Below, piece by piece: positions 12,039 through 22,673 of a DNA stretch of 64,000 nt. Source of the DNA: Casuarina equisetifolia (taxonomy: Eukaryota; Streptophyta; Magnoliopsida; Fagales; Casuarinaceae); assembly GCA_028551475.1 (NCBI GenBank), contig CM052357.1, positions 19,019,931-19,083,930 on the forward strand. Reading direction: 5' to 3'. Under the pieces are notes generated by a model. That model did not search any database and was not told the DNA's origin. It was given only the letters and a program-made list of their open reading frames with translations. Positions within the stretch are counted from its first letter, which is position 1. Every line of letters starts with the position of its first letter. The position numbers and the translations under genes are program-made.

Positions 12039-13484
12039 AGATAGTGTGAGATGCAAAGGTGATCCGGATTTGATGTTAATATGCTTTTTGTTGCCTGCCT
12101 TCCATTTCCAATCATGCTGAAGTTTCTATATGAGCAGCAAATGATCGTGACTTTGCCAAAAATGAAAAATAAAGTTCTGGGTTTTAAATTGGTTGGGGGA
12201 GCCTTAACTTGGAGTTCCTGTTCCTTGAATTGTTATCCTCGCACCCGCTAACCTGTCTGCTGCACACTGCTAGTCTGTACAGTTAGCTTATATCTTCTGT
12301 TAACAACTATTCTAGAGTTGTTGAGTTCTCATAAAATATTGTCCTCTCAAGGTTTTTATCTGCAAGTATCATAGACCTACAAAATCGAGCTGCTTACTGG
12401 AGATGTCAGCTGATAGTGGTGATTAGCAGATTTTAGGCCTTTTGGCGTCTGGAAGTGACCGCAGCAATGGCCTTTCAACAAGATTATGCTAGTCGAAATA
12501 GGTGTTGTATCTTAGGCATGTTGGTCGAAACTCTATCATAATTTCATTTTATTCTGTACGTTAATTATAAAATTGCCGGATCATGTTTTGTCGACTACTT
12601 TCCGATTGTAGCGCGCATGCATGCTTTGAAACATGAGGACACGGCATATCAGCTCTCGGATTGTAACTCTCCTTTTTAACTTGGCGTTCCAACTCCCTAC
12701 TTCCTTGAAGTTCTCAGAAGGGCGTCTCGGAAATAACCTTGAGATGGAGTTCTAACTTTTTAGTGTTTAGTTATGTGCCTCGCATACCACCTATATTGCG
12801 GACGTGGAACGACTCGGAAATATTTATTTTTCTCCCTGTAATTTAAATGCTAATTTAGACACCTTCTTCTACTTTTTGAAAGCTCTTCTCTCTTCTTGGG
12901 GAACTTTAATGGCCTTTTTTGGTTTAAGTAACGCTGAATTTCTCTTTCACTTTAACCAATGATAACAAAAAAAAAAGTTAACCAAACCCAAGGCACGTAA
13001 TATTGAATGCACTAACAAAAGATGAGTTATTATTAATAGAATGTAAATCTCAACAAAATCATATCAACATTAGTTGATCCATTGATAGAATGGATAACTT
13101 GCAAACAAAGTCTACAAAGATCAAAACAATAGCTACATGGTTCCAAAACCTTCCAAAACCAACCAGAGTATTCTTCTTGCCTCCAAACTTATCCCCTTGT
13201 TCCACTCTATTCAATCAGTAAAATCCAATCCGAACTTTCATTATTAGATTGCAGACATCCTGAAATCTGATTCCAAATGTGAGACAAAATAAACCAAAAC
13301 CACATGTAAATTCCAACAGAGAGTAATCAACAAAACCCAGATGAAACGTACCTTGTTGGGAGGAGATGGAAATGGACAATCGGGAAACTCAGATGACAAA
13401 AACATGAAAAAGATACCTTTTTTCAGACAGGATCTCATACTCCCTCTTCTGAACCACAACTGACCCACAAACTGACCCGTGAAC
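12039..13484. other. CBP60 3' UTR and convergent intergenic region (copy A)
   Basis: The first part is the CBP60 3' UTR, with an AATAAA-like signal at 12168-12173. The rest separates it from the convergent small gene whose stop is at 13485; 13000-13430 probably includes that gene's 3' UTR, with a plausible intron donor at about 13351. A direct repeat shared with the APC4 3' end lies at 12910-12962. The same stretch recurs at about 29841-31285 (B) and 47628-49072 (C). Confidence 0.5.
12910..12962. repeat. Direct repeat, left member (pairs with 15243-15295)
   Basis: About 53 bp sharing TGGTTTAAGTAACGCTG and CTTTCAC.TTAACCAA with the right member, roughly 90% alike. Further partial similarity continues for some tens of bases (TTGAA.G.A..AACAAAAG). 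It lies downstream of the small gene's stop. Counterparts occur in B (about 30711 and 33044) and C (about 48498 and 50831). Confidence 0.75.
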
Positions 13485-13973
13485 TCAACGCCTCTTGGCG
13501 AATTTTGTGGAGGATGCTCCACGCCGAGGCCTTTTGGTAGATTTTTTAGGCTCGGACAGGGGTTGAAACTCAATAACTTGTATTGCTTTTCTCTTCTTCA
13601 GATTTTCAGCTTTTTCATAACCTTCACGCAGTTTTATCCCTGCACGCAGAAGTTTCAACTCCGACTCTGAAGTAGGGCCCCCATTTGAATCGGTCTTTGG
13701 GTGAAGCAACAAGCTCTCCAGTTGCTTACCCCTCCCAACTTGTTGCTTAACCCTCCCAAGATTAGGGCTCACATCTGAATCGGTCCTTGGGTGAAGCAAC
13801 AAGCTCTCCAGTTGCTTACCCCCCCCAACTTGTTGCTTAACCCTCCCAAGATTACCATTCTTAATTTCATTTCCACTGTCATCCACACCATCAAAAAATT
13901 GACACAGATCAAATGCCATAGGCATAAGACCCGCTTCATCAAGAGGAGGACAGGGAAGACCCGAAAAATCCAT
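13485..13973 (-). CDS. Unrecognised basic 162-aa protein (copy A)
   Basis: I do not recognise the family. The open frame runs from ATG at 13973 to the stop at 13485. The N-terminus is neutral/acidic (MDFSGLPCPPLDEAGL). The middle contains a 30-residue tandem duplication (units starting NLGRVKQQVG and ending in TDSD/TDSN), encoded by a 90-bp repeat at about 13688-13867. The C-terminal ~55 residues are strongly basic and look like a nuclear localisation region (KKRKAIQVIEF, KKSTKRPRRGASS, KFAKRR). No membrane segment or signal peptide is visible. Upstream lie a polypyrimidine-rich leader with CT microsatellites (14109-14140 and others) and the MSA-like array. A donor-like site after the stop suggests a 3' UTR intron. 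It could be a nuclear cell-cycle-regulated protein or a gene fragment. Confidence 0.5.
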   Translation of the reverse strand: MDFSGLPCPPLDEAGLMPMAFDLCQFFDGVDDSGNEIKNGNLGRVKQQVGGGKQLESLLLHPRTDSDVSPNLGRVKQQVGRGKQLESLLLHPKTDSNGGPTSESELKLLRAGIKLREGYEKAENLKKRKAIQVIEFQPLSEPKKSTKRPRRGASSTKFAKRR

Positions 13974-14338
13974 TCAATGTGGAAAATTATAGACAACGAT
14001 TGAAAAAAAAAAAAAGCCAGAAAAAAGAGCAAACCTGAGAGAAAGATGGAGAGGCAGACAATTGAGACAGTAATTTCGCAGCCAACTTCCCAATCTGCAC
14101 GCCGATGAGAGAGCAAACCTGAGAGAGAGAGAGAGAGAGAGAGAGGCAGAGAATCCAGACAGAGCACGCCGATGAGAGAGCAAAATTGAGAACTCCCGTT
14201 CTCTGAATCGTAAGGATTATGTGTGAGAGAGAGAGAGAAAGGCAGAGAGAAGGCTTGCGACGGACAGACAAATGAGAAAAGAGAGAGGCAGACAAGGCTT
14301 GAGATGAGCGTCTGTGCGTGAGGGTTTCTAGTCGCTTA

Positions 14339-14553
14339 TCCGACCGTTGGGGGATGCACTTAATGAGGTAGAATCCGACCGTTGGGGGAGGTAGAATCCG
14401 ACCGTTGGGGGATGTACTTATGAGGTAGAATCCGACCGTTGGGGGATGCACTTAATGAGGTAGAATCCGACCGTTGGGGGATGCACTTGAATGAGGTAGA
14501 ATCTGACCGTTGGGGGATGCACTTATGAGGTAGAATCCGACCGTTGGGGACCA
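14339..14553 (-). promoter_or_regulatory. Seven-copy MSA-like (CCAACGGTC) minisatellite upstream of small gene (copy A)
   Basis: Cores (T)CCGACCGTTGGGG on the plus strand begin at 14339, 14374, 14397, 14431, 14467, 14502 and 14537, so the period is about 35 bp with one 23-bp step. Read on the minus strand, the direction of the small gene, each core is CCCAACGGTCG. That matches the plant mitosis-specific activator consensus YCYAACGGYYA at 10 of 11 positions; the unit at 14502 (CCCAACGGTCA) matches fully. MSA elements are bound by R1R2R3-MYB (MYB3R) factors at G2/M genes. The array sits about 365-580 bp upstream of the ATG at 13973. Occupancy and function are inference. Confidence 0.6.
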
Positions 14554-15242
14554 CTTATGGGGTGACACGTTTTGTGAGGGGGTCGTTTTCCGATCAATCC
14601 AAACAGTAACGAGGGATCTAATCGGGCTTTTGATTAGATCAAGGGTAAGCAGAGACCACCATGACAAGGACATTAGTGGTCGAGTGAGTCCATGTGCCCG
14701 GGGGAGGGGGCTGCCGCTGCACGTTTGCGTATCTGGGCATGTCGTCGATGTCAATTTCCACAGATACGCAACATGCAGCCGCATGACAATCTGATGGGAG
14801 GAAATCCTCGTTTCGATTCTACGAAATCTTCATCTCGATTCTCAAAGCTGAACCCACGATTACCGCAAACAAGCCTTGATTGCTGTAAACCTTCATCTAT
14901 TGAAACTGAAAAGAAGGCTTGTTAATCGCACGATTTGGATTTAAGTAACTGTCATGTTCGTAATATATATGATCGTACTGTGGGGAATAGATGTAACCAA
15001 GGTGTCAGAAATCATCTCTTACAACAACTGGTCTGTCATGTCCGGAAGCCCAAGAAAAGCCTAAAAAGCGACTTGCGCCCTCGAAAGGCTGTCAAACGGT
15101 GGCTCCGTGATCTCACGCCGTCAACTCACAAAAACTACTCAAGGTAACTACTCAAGATAGACTATCGATAACTCAAAAATGACCCTAACAACTTTTAGAA
15201 GACACATTCAGACCATCCAATTCTTCATTAACTGGATTACGT

Positions 15243-15295
15243 TGGCCTTTTCTGGTTTAAGTAACGCTGGATTTTTCTTTCACGTTAACCAAGGA
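15243..15295. repeat. Direct repeat, right member, in the APC4 3' end region
   Basis: Partner of 12910-12962. It lies about 125-180 bp beyond the APC4 stop, probably in or just past its 3' UTR. The two members bracket a 2.3-kb block containing the small gene and its array. Confidence 0.75.
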
Positions 15296-15419
15296 GAAAA
15301 AGAATAACACACATTTGAACGAAACGACATTTATTAAACAAAAGCTAACCAAACTCATACTCTATTTACTTTTGAACAACAAAACAAAAACAAGAATAAA
15401 AGTAAATAGTAATCAGCTG

Positions 15420-18400
15420 TTATTCCGCCTCTGAGACCTCATCTTCGTCTTCCTCTAAGATGTAAACCAAGGCACGTTTTCTTGCAGCAAAAACACAAGC
15501 AACACCTCGGGATGCTGTTACATTTACATTCAATGACAAGGTTAGACTGGTCATGCAAGGTTATATTTGATCTACTCAATCTGAATAATTTAAAAAATTT
15601 GAAGAGAGATCACATTAGTAGGAAAACCATGCATACAAAGAACTGAAACGCATATAAAGTAATATTGTCCCACATGAATGGAATAATTCAAGTTTCTGTA
15701 GACGACATGCAGAGACACGTTCACACAAAGACACGATTAATGCATTATCATGGTCATTAGTCCACATGACAGCCAAACATTCCAATCGCATGATAAACGA
15801 TAATGAAATAATGAGAGCACTCACTGCTAACTGCCAAGGGAGCAACTACGGAGTGAGGAATACTGCGAACTTTTTCATTCTCCAACTGTAGATAGATAAC
15901 AGAGTCCTGAAGATATAAATTTGCTGAATTAGTAGTTTATCAAAAAATAGCTTAAGCAAGTTCTTAAGAAAAGATCAGCAAATTCTTCAAAGACTTCAAT
16001 TCTTACAAAAACCACATATTGGAATGCAACTTGAAAAGAATAAGATTAGTAAGAAAGGAGAGGAGCTAAAGAGAAGATAAATGAGATACTTGATTCGGGG
16101 GAGGATTAAAAAAAATAAAAAATAAAAGTAAAGCTGGACAAGTTAGGCGTGGGGAAAGATGATGTCAGATTGTGAGGAAAGAGGAGTTCAAATAACGTAA
16201 GGAAGAATCCGAGGAAATGTCAAATCTACACAAGCTACAAAATCTGCAATGAAATTGACATGCATCAGACCAGCAAAACCATATGCTTTTCTACAAGTGT
16301 TCGATCCAAGAAATGGAGATCAAGCAGGTGACCTAAATTACCTTTAGTTGGTGCAACATCCAATTCTCTACACTGCTGGATCTTGAGATTGATACAAATG
16401 GAAGGTCACTTGCTTGTACAATCATCATGCAGGCGCTGCCTGAGCTTTCAGAAGAGGCAGTTCTTTCGTTCAATAACAAAACAATTTGACTTTCCTGTTT
16501 TAACAGAATTAGTTCAAATAATTTAAGAAGGAGAAGAAAGAAAAGAAAAAGGGAAGAAACCACAAGAATGCAGAAAGAAATTCTACGTCTTTACCTTATA
16601 TAAGGAAAGATCCACACAATGATAACCATCAGGAACACAAAACAATACAGCTTCCAACGAAGTATAACCCTTATTTACATTGATCGAATCATTTACAAAC
16701 CCTCTTAGTATACCTATACAATTCGCTACTTCTGGGAAAGCTTCATTGGGTATTTGGAAAGACATATAATCAATAAACCTCCTTTCACAACTCTGATAAG
16801 AAGAAATAGCATGGGAGGCTTCCTGCAGATGTTAAGGCAAATTAATAGTGCTATAATGTAGAGTGATATTCATTGATAAAAATAAATAAAAAAAACTGGC
16901 TGCAGACCTAGGATACAGAAACATATAGATGTTTCGATGCAGGATGCAATTCTAGACTTTTGCCACTTGTATTGATAATGATTAACTTATTAAACAGAGA
17001 ACCTAGATTCTCTTTGACAGGATAAACAGTACCTCATAGTAGGATAGTGATGTAGGAACAGGGAAAGAAGTAGACTTAGGGGAGGGTGGAAGAGCGAACA
17101 GTGGCAACAGATTCTCGCAAAGTATCTTTTTAGATATTGTACTGAAGGGCATTAGAAAGGCTTCCCTGAAACTGAAATAATAAAATCATTACTGAAGCAA
17201 TTGCAAATTTGTGTATACTGCAAATACTACACACTCAAAACAGCATAATTGTGCATGTGTCTTTACGCGTCTTGAGAACATTAAATTAGCAAACATCAGA
17301 TAGGACCCTACAGTACTAGCTAGGTGGAGAGGGAGCTTTATACTTTGGACGTCCCCTGCTAACCCTTCCCATTAATATATTACTGCTGAGAGTTGAAAGG
17401 ACAATAGTGTTCAAAATTAACTAATCACTCCTATGGACGGAAAGTTATAACATATTCAGTCATGCTTTGGCACTATAATAACAGTTCTGATTACCTCTCG
17501 TGGAATCTAAAATTCATTGATGTAGAGACTTTTTCTATGGAAGTTATTATCCTGGTAACACCCTTCATACATGGAGGAAATAAAAAGGAAGAAGGAAATA
17601 CCCCGGCTCCATCAACTGAAATTCCTTTGCTAGCGTCCTTCGCAGATGGTCACAATCTAGAAACCCCCCAAAGTGAACTAATTCCTTAACTCTTTGCATT
17701 GTTTCCCTGAGAAATTTTAGATGTTAGATCCTTTGAAAACCAGCGTTGATACTGCAGATATATTCACATGTAAGGACACATACAAGTAATCAAGTGTACA
17801 GAAAACACACAAACATCTGCATAGACGAAAAGGCTTTTTAGAGAACTAATGCCAAACTAGTATTCTTTAGCATTTTATTAAACAAGTCGAATAAACTTTG
17901 AAATTGCCTTTGTGAAGCTATCGTGTAGGTTCTCCACTGATATACCTTTTCTAAATTTTCCTTTCTCGATAGACAAATATAAGTGACACACCTGTATGTG
18001 ACTGAACTACAACCTTCCTTTCCATCAGTTGCTCATGGGGAAACCAGACCCTACATCATCCAGAGATGGTAGAGACTAGTTTTTGTTTAAGAACGTAGCT
18101 CGGAGAACTATTTCTTGATACTCTTTGTAGGAGATGCTCATTAGTGGACCTCAATTTAGTTTGCAGATGATACAATCTCAAATGTCAGCAAATGTGATTG
18201 CCTTGTAATTTATATGTAAGCCAAACTATAATCCGCACAAACAACACTAAAATGACACGAAAAGGATTTGGGATAGATTAGATTGTAAATTCACAAAATT
18301 AACTTACAAGTCAATTTCAATGTCACAATCAGCTTCAGATGGTTCCAGCAACTGTCTGACAGGATCTTGATCATATAAAAACTTCAAAAATATCACAACA

Positions 18401-21400
18401 AGTTCACTGCCAAAATCACAGTTCAATAAAATGGTTACAACATATGTGCTGAAACGGAGTAAGAAGGCAAACCAGAAAGAAAATGAGAAAGCAGACCTGT
18501 CGTGTGGTGGAAGTTGATCACTAGGGTCCGACATTAGCACCCTTATACATCTTAGCAGCCAGTTGAAGAAATTTGAAAACTGAAAGAAGAAACAACATCA
18601 GAAATTAAAACAATATATATATCTAACATGATTGTCTTATTTATTTTGCCCACTTATTCTAGGGTTCCATAATTATGTTCCCGATATCCAATAATAGATA
18701 TACATATTTTGAATCAGACCATAGCAATTATTTAATTCCCTAAGGGGCAATATCTTGATTCCTAAGATGCCCACACACTGCAACTTTCTTGGAGAAAGGG
18801 AATAAATAATGCTTATAAACCATACAGGAACAAATTCTAAGAAACAGCTTTAATGATTTTGGATGGCATATAGCATAAGAGCAAGGGAGGTTATTACGAA
18901 AATTGTCTAGAGGTCACTGATACATTAGTTATATATTTCCATGGATAAGACAAGGAAGAGAGGAAGGGAAAGAAGACCCCACTACAGCAATAAGTCAACT
19001 CTTCCAACTCACCTAAAACCAAATACATTTAACCCAGCCTCATCAAACACTACAACCGTCTTAAATAACTTTGAGGAACCATACTAGTTTATTTATTTTT
19101 TGTCACATAACTACCCGAGCAAAGCTTGATATTGGATTGTCAAATAATTAGCCTTCAATCAAAGATTGTGTCCACATTAGCAAACAAGTTAAGCTAAGCT
19201 TCTATATGATTATGTAAAAGAACAGAGCCCGTGCATTCAACAAGTTGGAAGATATAACGTTTTTAAGTTACTTATCCATTTCTAATCTCTGATTTGTTTT
19301 CCCTTCCTAGAGTTCGGACCTTTCAGAAGTTGAAGGAGATGATCTATATTGAATGAATAGCATAAAATTCCATTATTGTCCAAGTCTAACTAGTAAGAGC
19401 CCAGCAGGGTTGATACAATAGTTGCAATTATTCCTCTAATTGGATCATTAGCTAAAGTGAAACTTTGAAATGAACTAGAGCATCCCATTAGTGAGCCGGC
19501 TTGGGCTGATTTATCAGATTTTGATATTATCAATTAATTTGGGCATATATGTAGAAATCTCTCATTGTCACAGCAGATCCTTGCAAACAAGCATGAGTAA
19601 TCAAATGAAACCAAGCAGCTTGATAAGACCCTATGACCCAGTGCTAACAAGGGTGAGAGGAAGGGAAAGAAGGACCGCACTACAGCAAATGAGTCAACTC
19701 TTCCAACATTACAATCCTGTTATGTAACTTAAGGAACCATCCTATTTTATTTATCCTTTGTCACATAACTAAGCCAAGCAAAGGTCGATATTGAATTTTA
19801 ATTAATTAGCTTTCAATCCAAGATCAAATCCATATTTCCAGACAAGTTAAGCTAAATTCTAAATTCTTTTGCATAAAAATAGAAAGCCATTTCTAATCTT
19901 TGGTGTTTTCCCCCTTCCTGGAGCTCAGGTCTTTCCAGAAGTTGAAGGAGATGATCTATTTTGAATAAATAGCAGCATATTCAGGTTCTGACCATAATTT
20001 GTCAAATATGCAGTTTGGAACTATGGAAGAAAGACACACCATTTGAATATCACTGAAAGTTTTGAAATAGACAAACAAGGGTCCTCAGATGAGCATACCT
20101 TCTGCACCACAGATGTAAGCACTCTCATAAACCGCTCAACTTGTACGAGCAACATACCAGCTTTTTCTGTTGCATCATTGATGAGTGTCTCATCCAAACC
20201 AACACCCTGATAGCGTGCACGCCATCTTGAAAGGCCCCTCAGTTCTCCCATCCTAAATCCAATAATTTCTGCAGCAGGCTGGGAAATGGATGTATATCTT
20301 TTAGTTTCAGATTAAGTCCTTGGTGTGAAGAAAACAACAACAAAGCTATTATAAGGCACACACAAATTCACTGAATAAAAACTAGCAGAAATCTGGAGAA
20401 GAAGAAAGTTTGGTGAAACATAAGGTGTATACCTCCAAACTGTAGAAAAAGAGAGGGGAAAGAAAATCAAAGGAATGCAAACTGGTAATGTAAATCTTGC
20501 GCAAGAAGGCCCGAATGTCATCAACTCGAGCTTTTAGATAACAAGTTATTTTGCATTAGCATGCCAGCTTTAGGTAATAGTGTACCACATCAAAGAGATT
20601 TTTCCTGGGTTTCAGGATGGTTGTATTTCTATTTTCCTTTTGAGTTTATTTTTATGAAATTATCTGTTCCCAGCAACACATTCAAAGAAATTTTCCTATT
20701 ACATCTTTGCCCATCGATTTCTGAATCGAACATAAATCATGTACTTTGCCACTTTTTATTTGAGTTTAATCCATGAAGTCAAGAAAATTCATAGAATTGC
20801 TTCAATACCCAAAAAAAAAAGAAAAAGAAAAGGATCAGATAGCCTACCCATATCAGTGATCATGAACGGGAAGCACAAAGTAATTAATTGCTCATGATGT
20901 AAATAAGGCACCTGTAGATGATCAAGGACAACACGCTGAAGTTCTTTTCCAGCGCCACTGACAGCCTTTGCCACACGCTTTACACCCTGTTAAGTGAATA
21001 ACTTGCTCTATCAAATATAAGTCAAAATATCTTATTAAAAGTTTGACACAAGGCAGAGAATACCAGTTCGCCAAGAGAGCTAACTAGAAATTGATGAACT
21101 GCTGGACTTGTACGTGCACCACCTAAAAGGCTTAAGAACTCCTCTTGGGCTGATGAGTCAAGTCCTGTGCACAACTAATGTAAGTCAATGAATGGGAAAA
21201 CAGGAGATGGGATATATGTTCATGAATGGTGGTTTTTGGCCTTTACTAACAGTTACCATGGTGAAGAATCAGAGTAGACAAAGAATCAAACTTCTCATGA
21301 AAAGTGTGCATAGCATCGGACCACAGTTTACACATCACAGATAAAGATTCCCGTATAACCTCGGTCAAATCCTCAATATTAGATGCTTGTTGGGCTACTT

Positions 21401-22620
21401 GATGTAGCTCATTTCTCCTACAACAAAGGAACAAACAGTGAAAGGGAAGGAGAGGGGGTAAAGATGGATGTCAGGAGGAAAAATATATAGCATTATTACA
21501 TCAACTTCATGTGAAGTAACCTTAAAGCCCAAAAATTTGAATCTACACCAGCAACTACAAAGCAATTGAAATAGAAGCAATCGGAGACATGGAATGCCAT
21601 ATGAAACAATAGAGGAGTTCAATCCTAGGAAAATATAAAGATCAACTGAACAATCCCATTCCTACAGCGATCTTACCTCTTCCAGAATATAGAAGTATTG
21701 AGCATTAAGCAATGCAAGCCATGCAAGCCATGCATGCCTTGTACAGCAACTTTCTTCTTTCTTGATTCATCACTGCCTTCAACAAGTTCTCCGGAGCACA
21801 TAACTATCAAATGACAAAGATCTTTTGATAAAGCCACCTAATGAAAAAATATTGTAACAAGATCAGCTTGCACTTCTAAATAACTGGGAGCTAATGGGTG
21901 AGCAACTTTTAGAGATGAAACTATGAGAGGGTTTCTTTGCAAAAAAAACAAGTAAAATAAAAAATCCTAAAAGCTATTCATTCGACTAGATATGAAATAA
22001 GTGCCATTGCTGGATGGAGACTATGAAAATTCCCTTACCAATGTTTTTTAAGGAAAAACTAATTACATTCATATGATTGCTTGTTTTTTAGTCAGCTCCT
22101 TGTTCTATTTGCAGGTTTGTGTTAACAATTTTTGTACTTTCCATTTTGCTTTTTATTCTTATTGCTTAGAGTACTCTTGCAATCATGTCATAAGAGGCTT
22201 AAGGGTATTCTTTTAATTATCTAATACTTACCCTAGTATGAATATGCCCTATGCTAAGGATAATGGGATGCGGTTTTAAACATCTTCTAAACATCCTCTC
22301 CATATTCTCTTTTCTTCTGTATTCCTCATTTTCTAAATCTAATTTCCTAACCTCCATGATACAATTTTTTGCAATAATCTTAACCTTAAGATATATGATA
22401 CAACTCAAACGGCTACTTCTTTACCAGAAACTCAATTTCCGGGGGGTTCAACCTTAAAGATTCAACAAACTTGTTTCCATAAGTGTTCCTAGCTACTCCC
22501 ATTTTCTGTCCTCTATGTGAGTGTATTCATCCATAAAAGTTTTTCCTTTTCCGTGAGAGACAACATAACAGGAAAACTTAGTAGATAATTCCTTGTTCAG
22601 ATGTGAAACCAAAACCATTT

Positions 22621-22673
<53 letters not shown>

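Larger units (their letters stand above)
13974..15419. other. Intergenic region between small gene and APC4 (copy A)
   Basis: It holds the CT/GA-rich leader of the small gene, the MSA-like array, and two short inverted repeats: GATCTAATC/GATTAGATC at 14615-14640 (9-bp stem, 8-bp loop) and TTGCGTATCTG/CAGATACGCAA at 14725-14771 (11-bp stem, 25-bp loop). The APC4 3' end follows. Open frames across 14567-15147 show no recognisable product. Equivalent stretches are 31775-33220 (B) and 49562-51007 (C). Confidence 0.5.

Noticed and set aside
12612..12622. GCATGCATGC palindrome after CBP60
   Set aside because: A short alternating palindrome matching the common RY motif. Its position downstream of a gene gives no regulatory support.
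13987..14784. Minus-strand open frames of 64-154 codons with repeated SPNGRILPH-type peptides
   Set aside because: They are translations of the MSA-like minisatellite and GA/CT tracts in different frames. The repetition comes from DNA periodicity, and the frames overlap one another.
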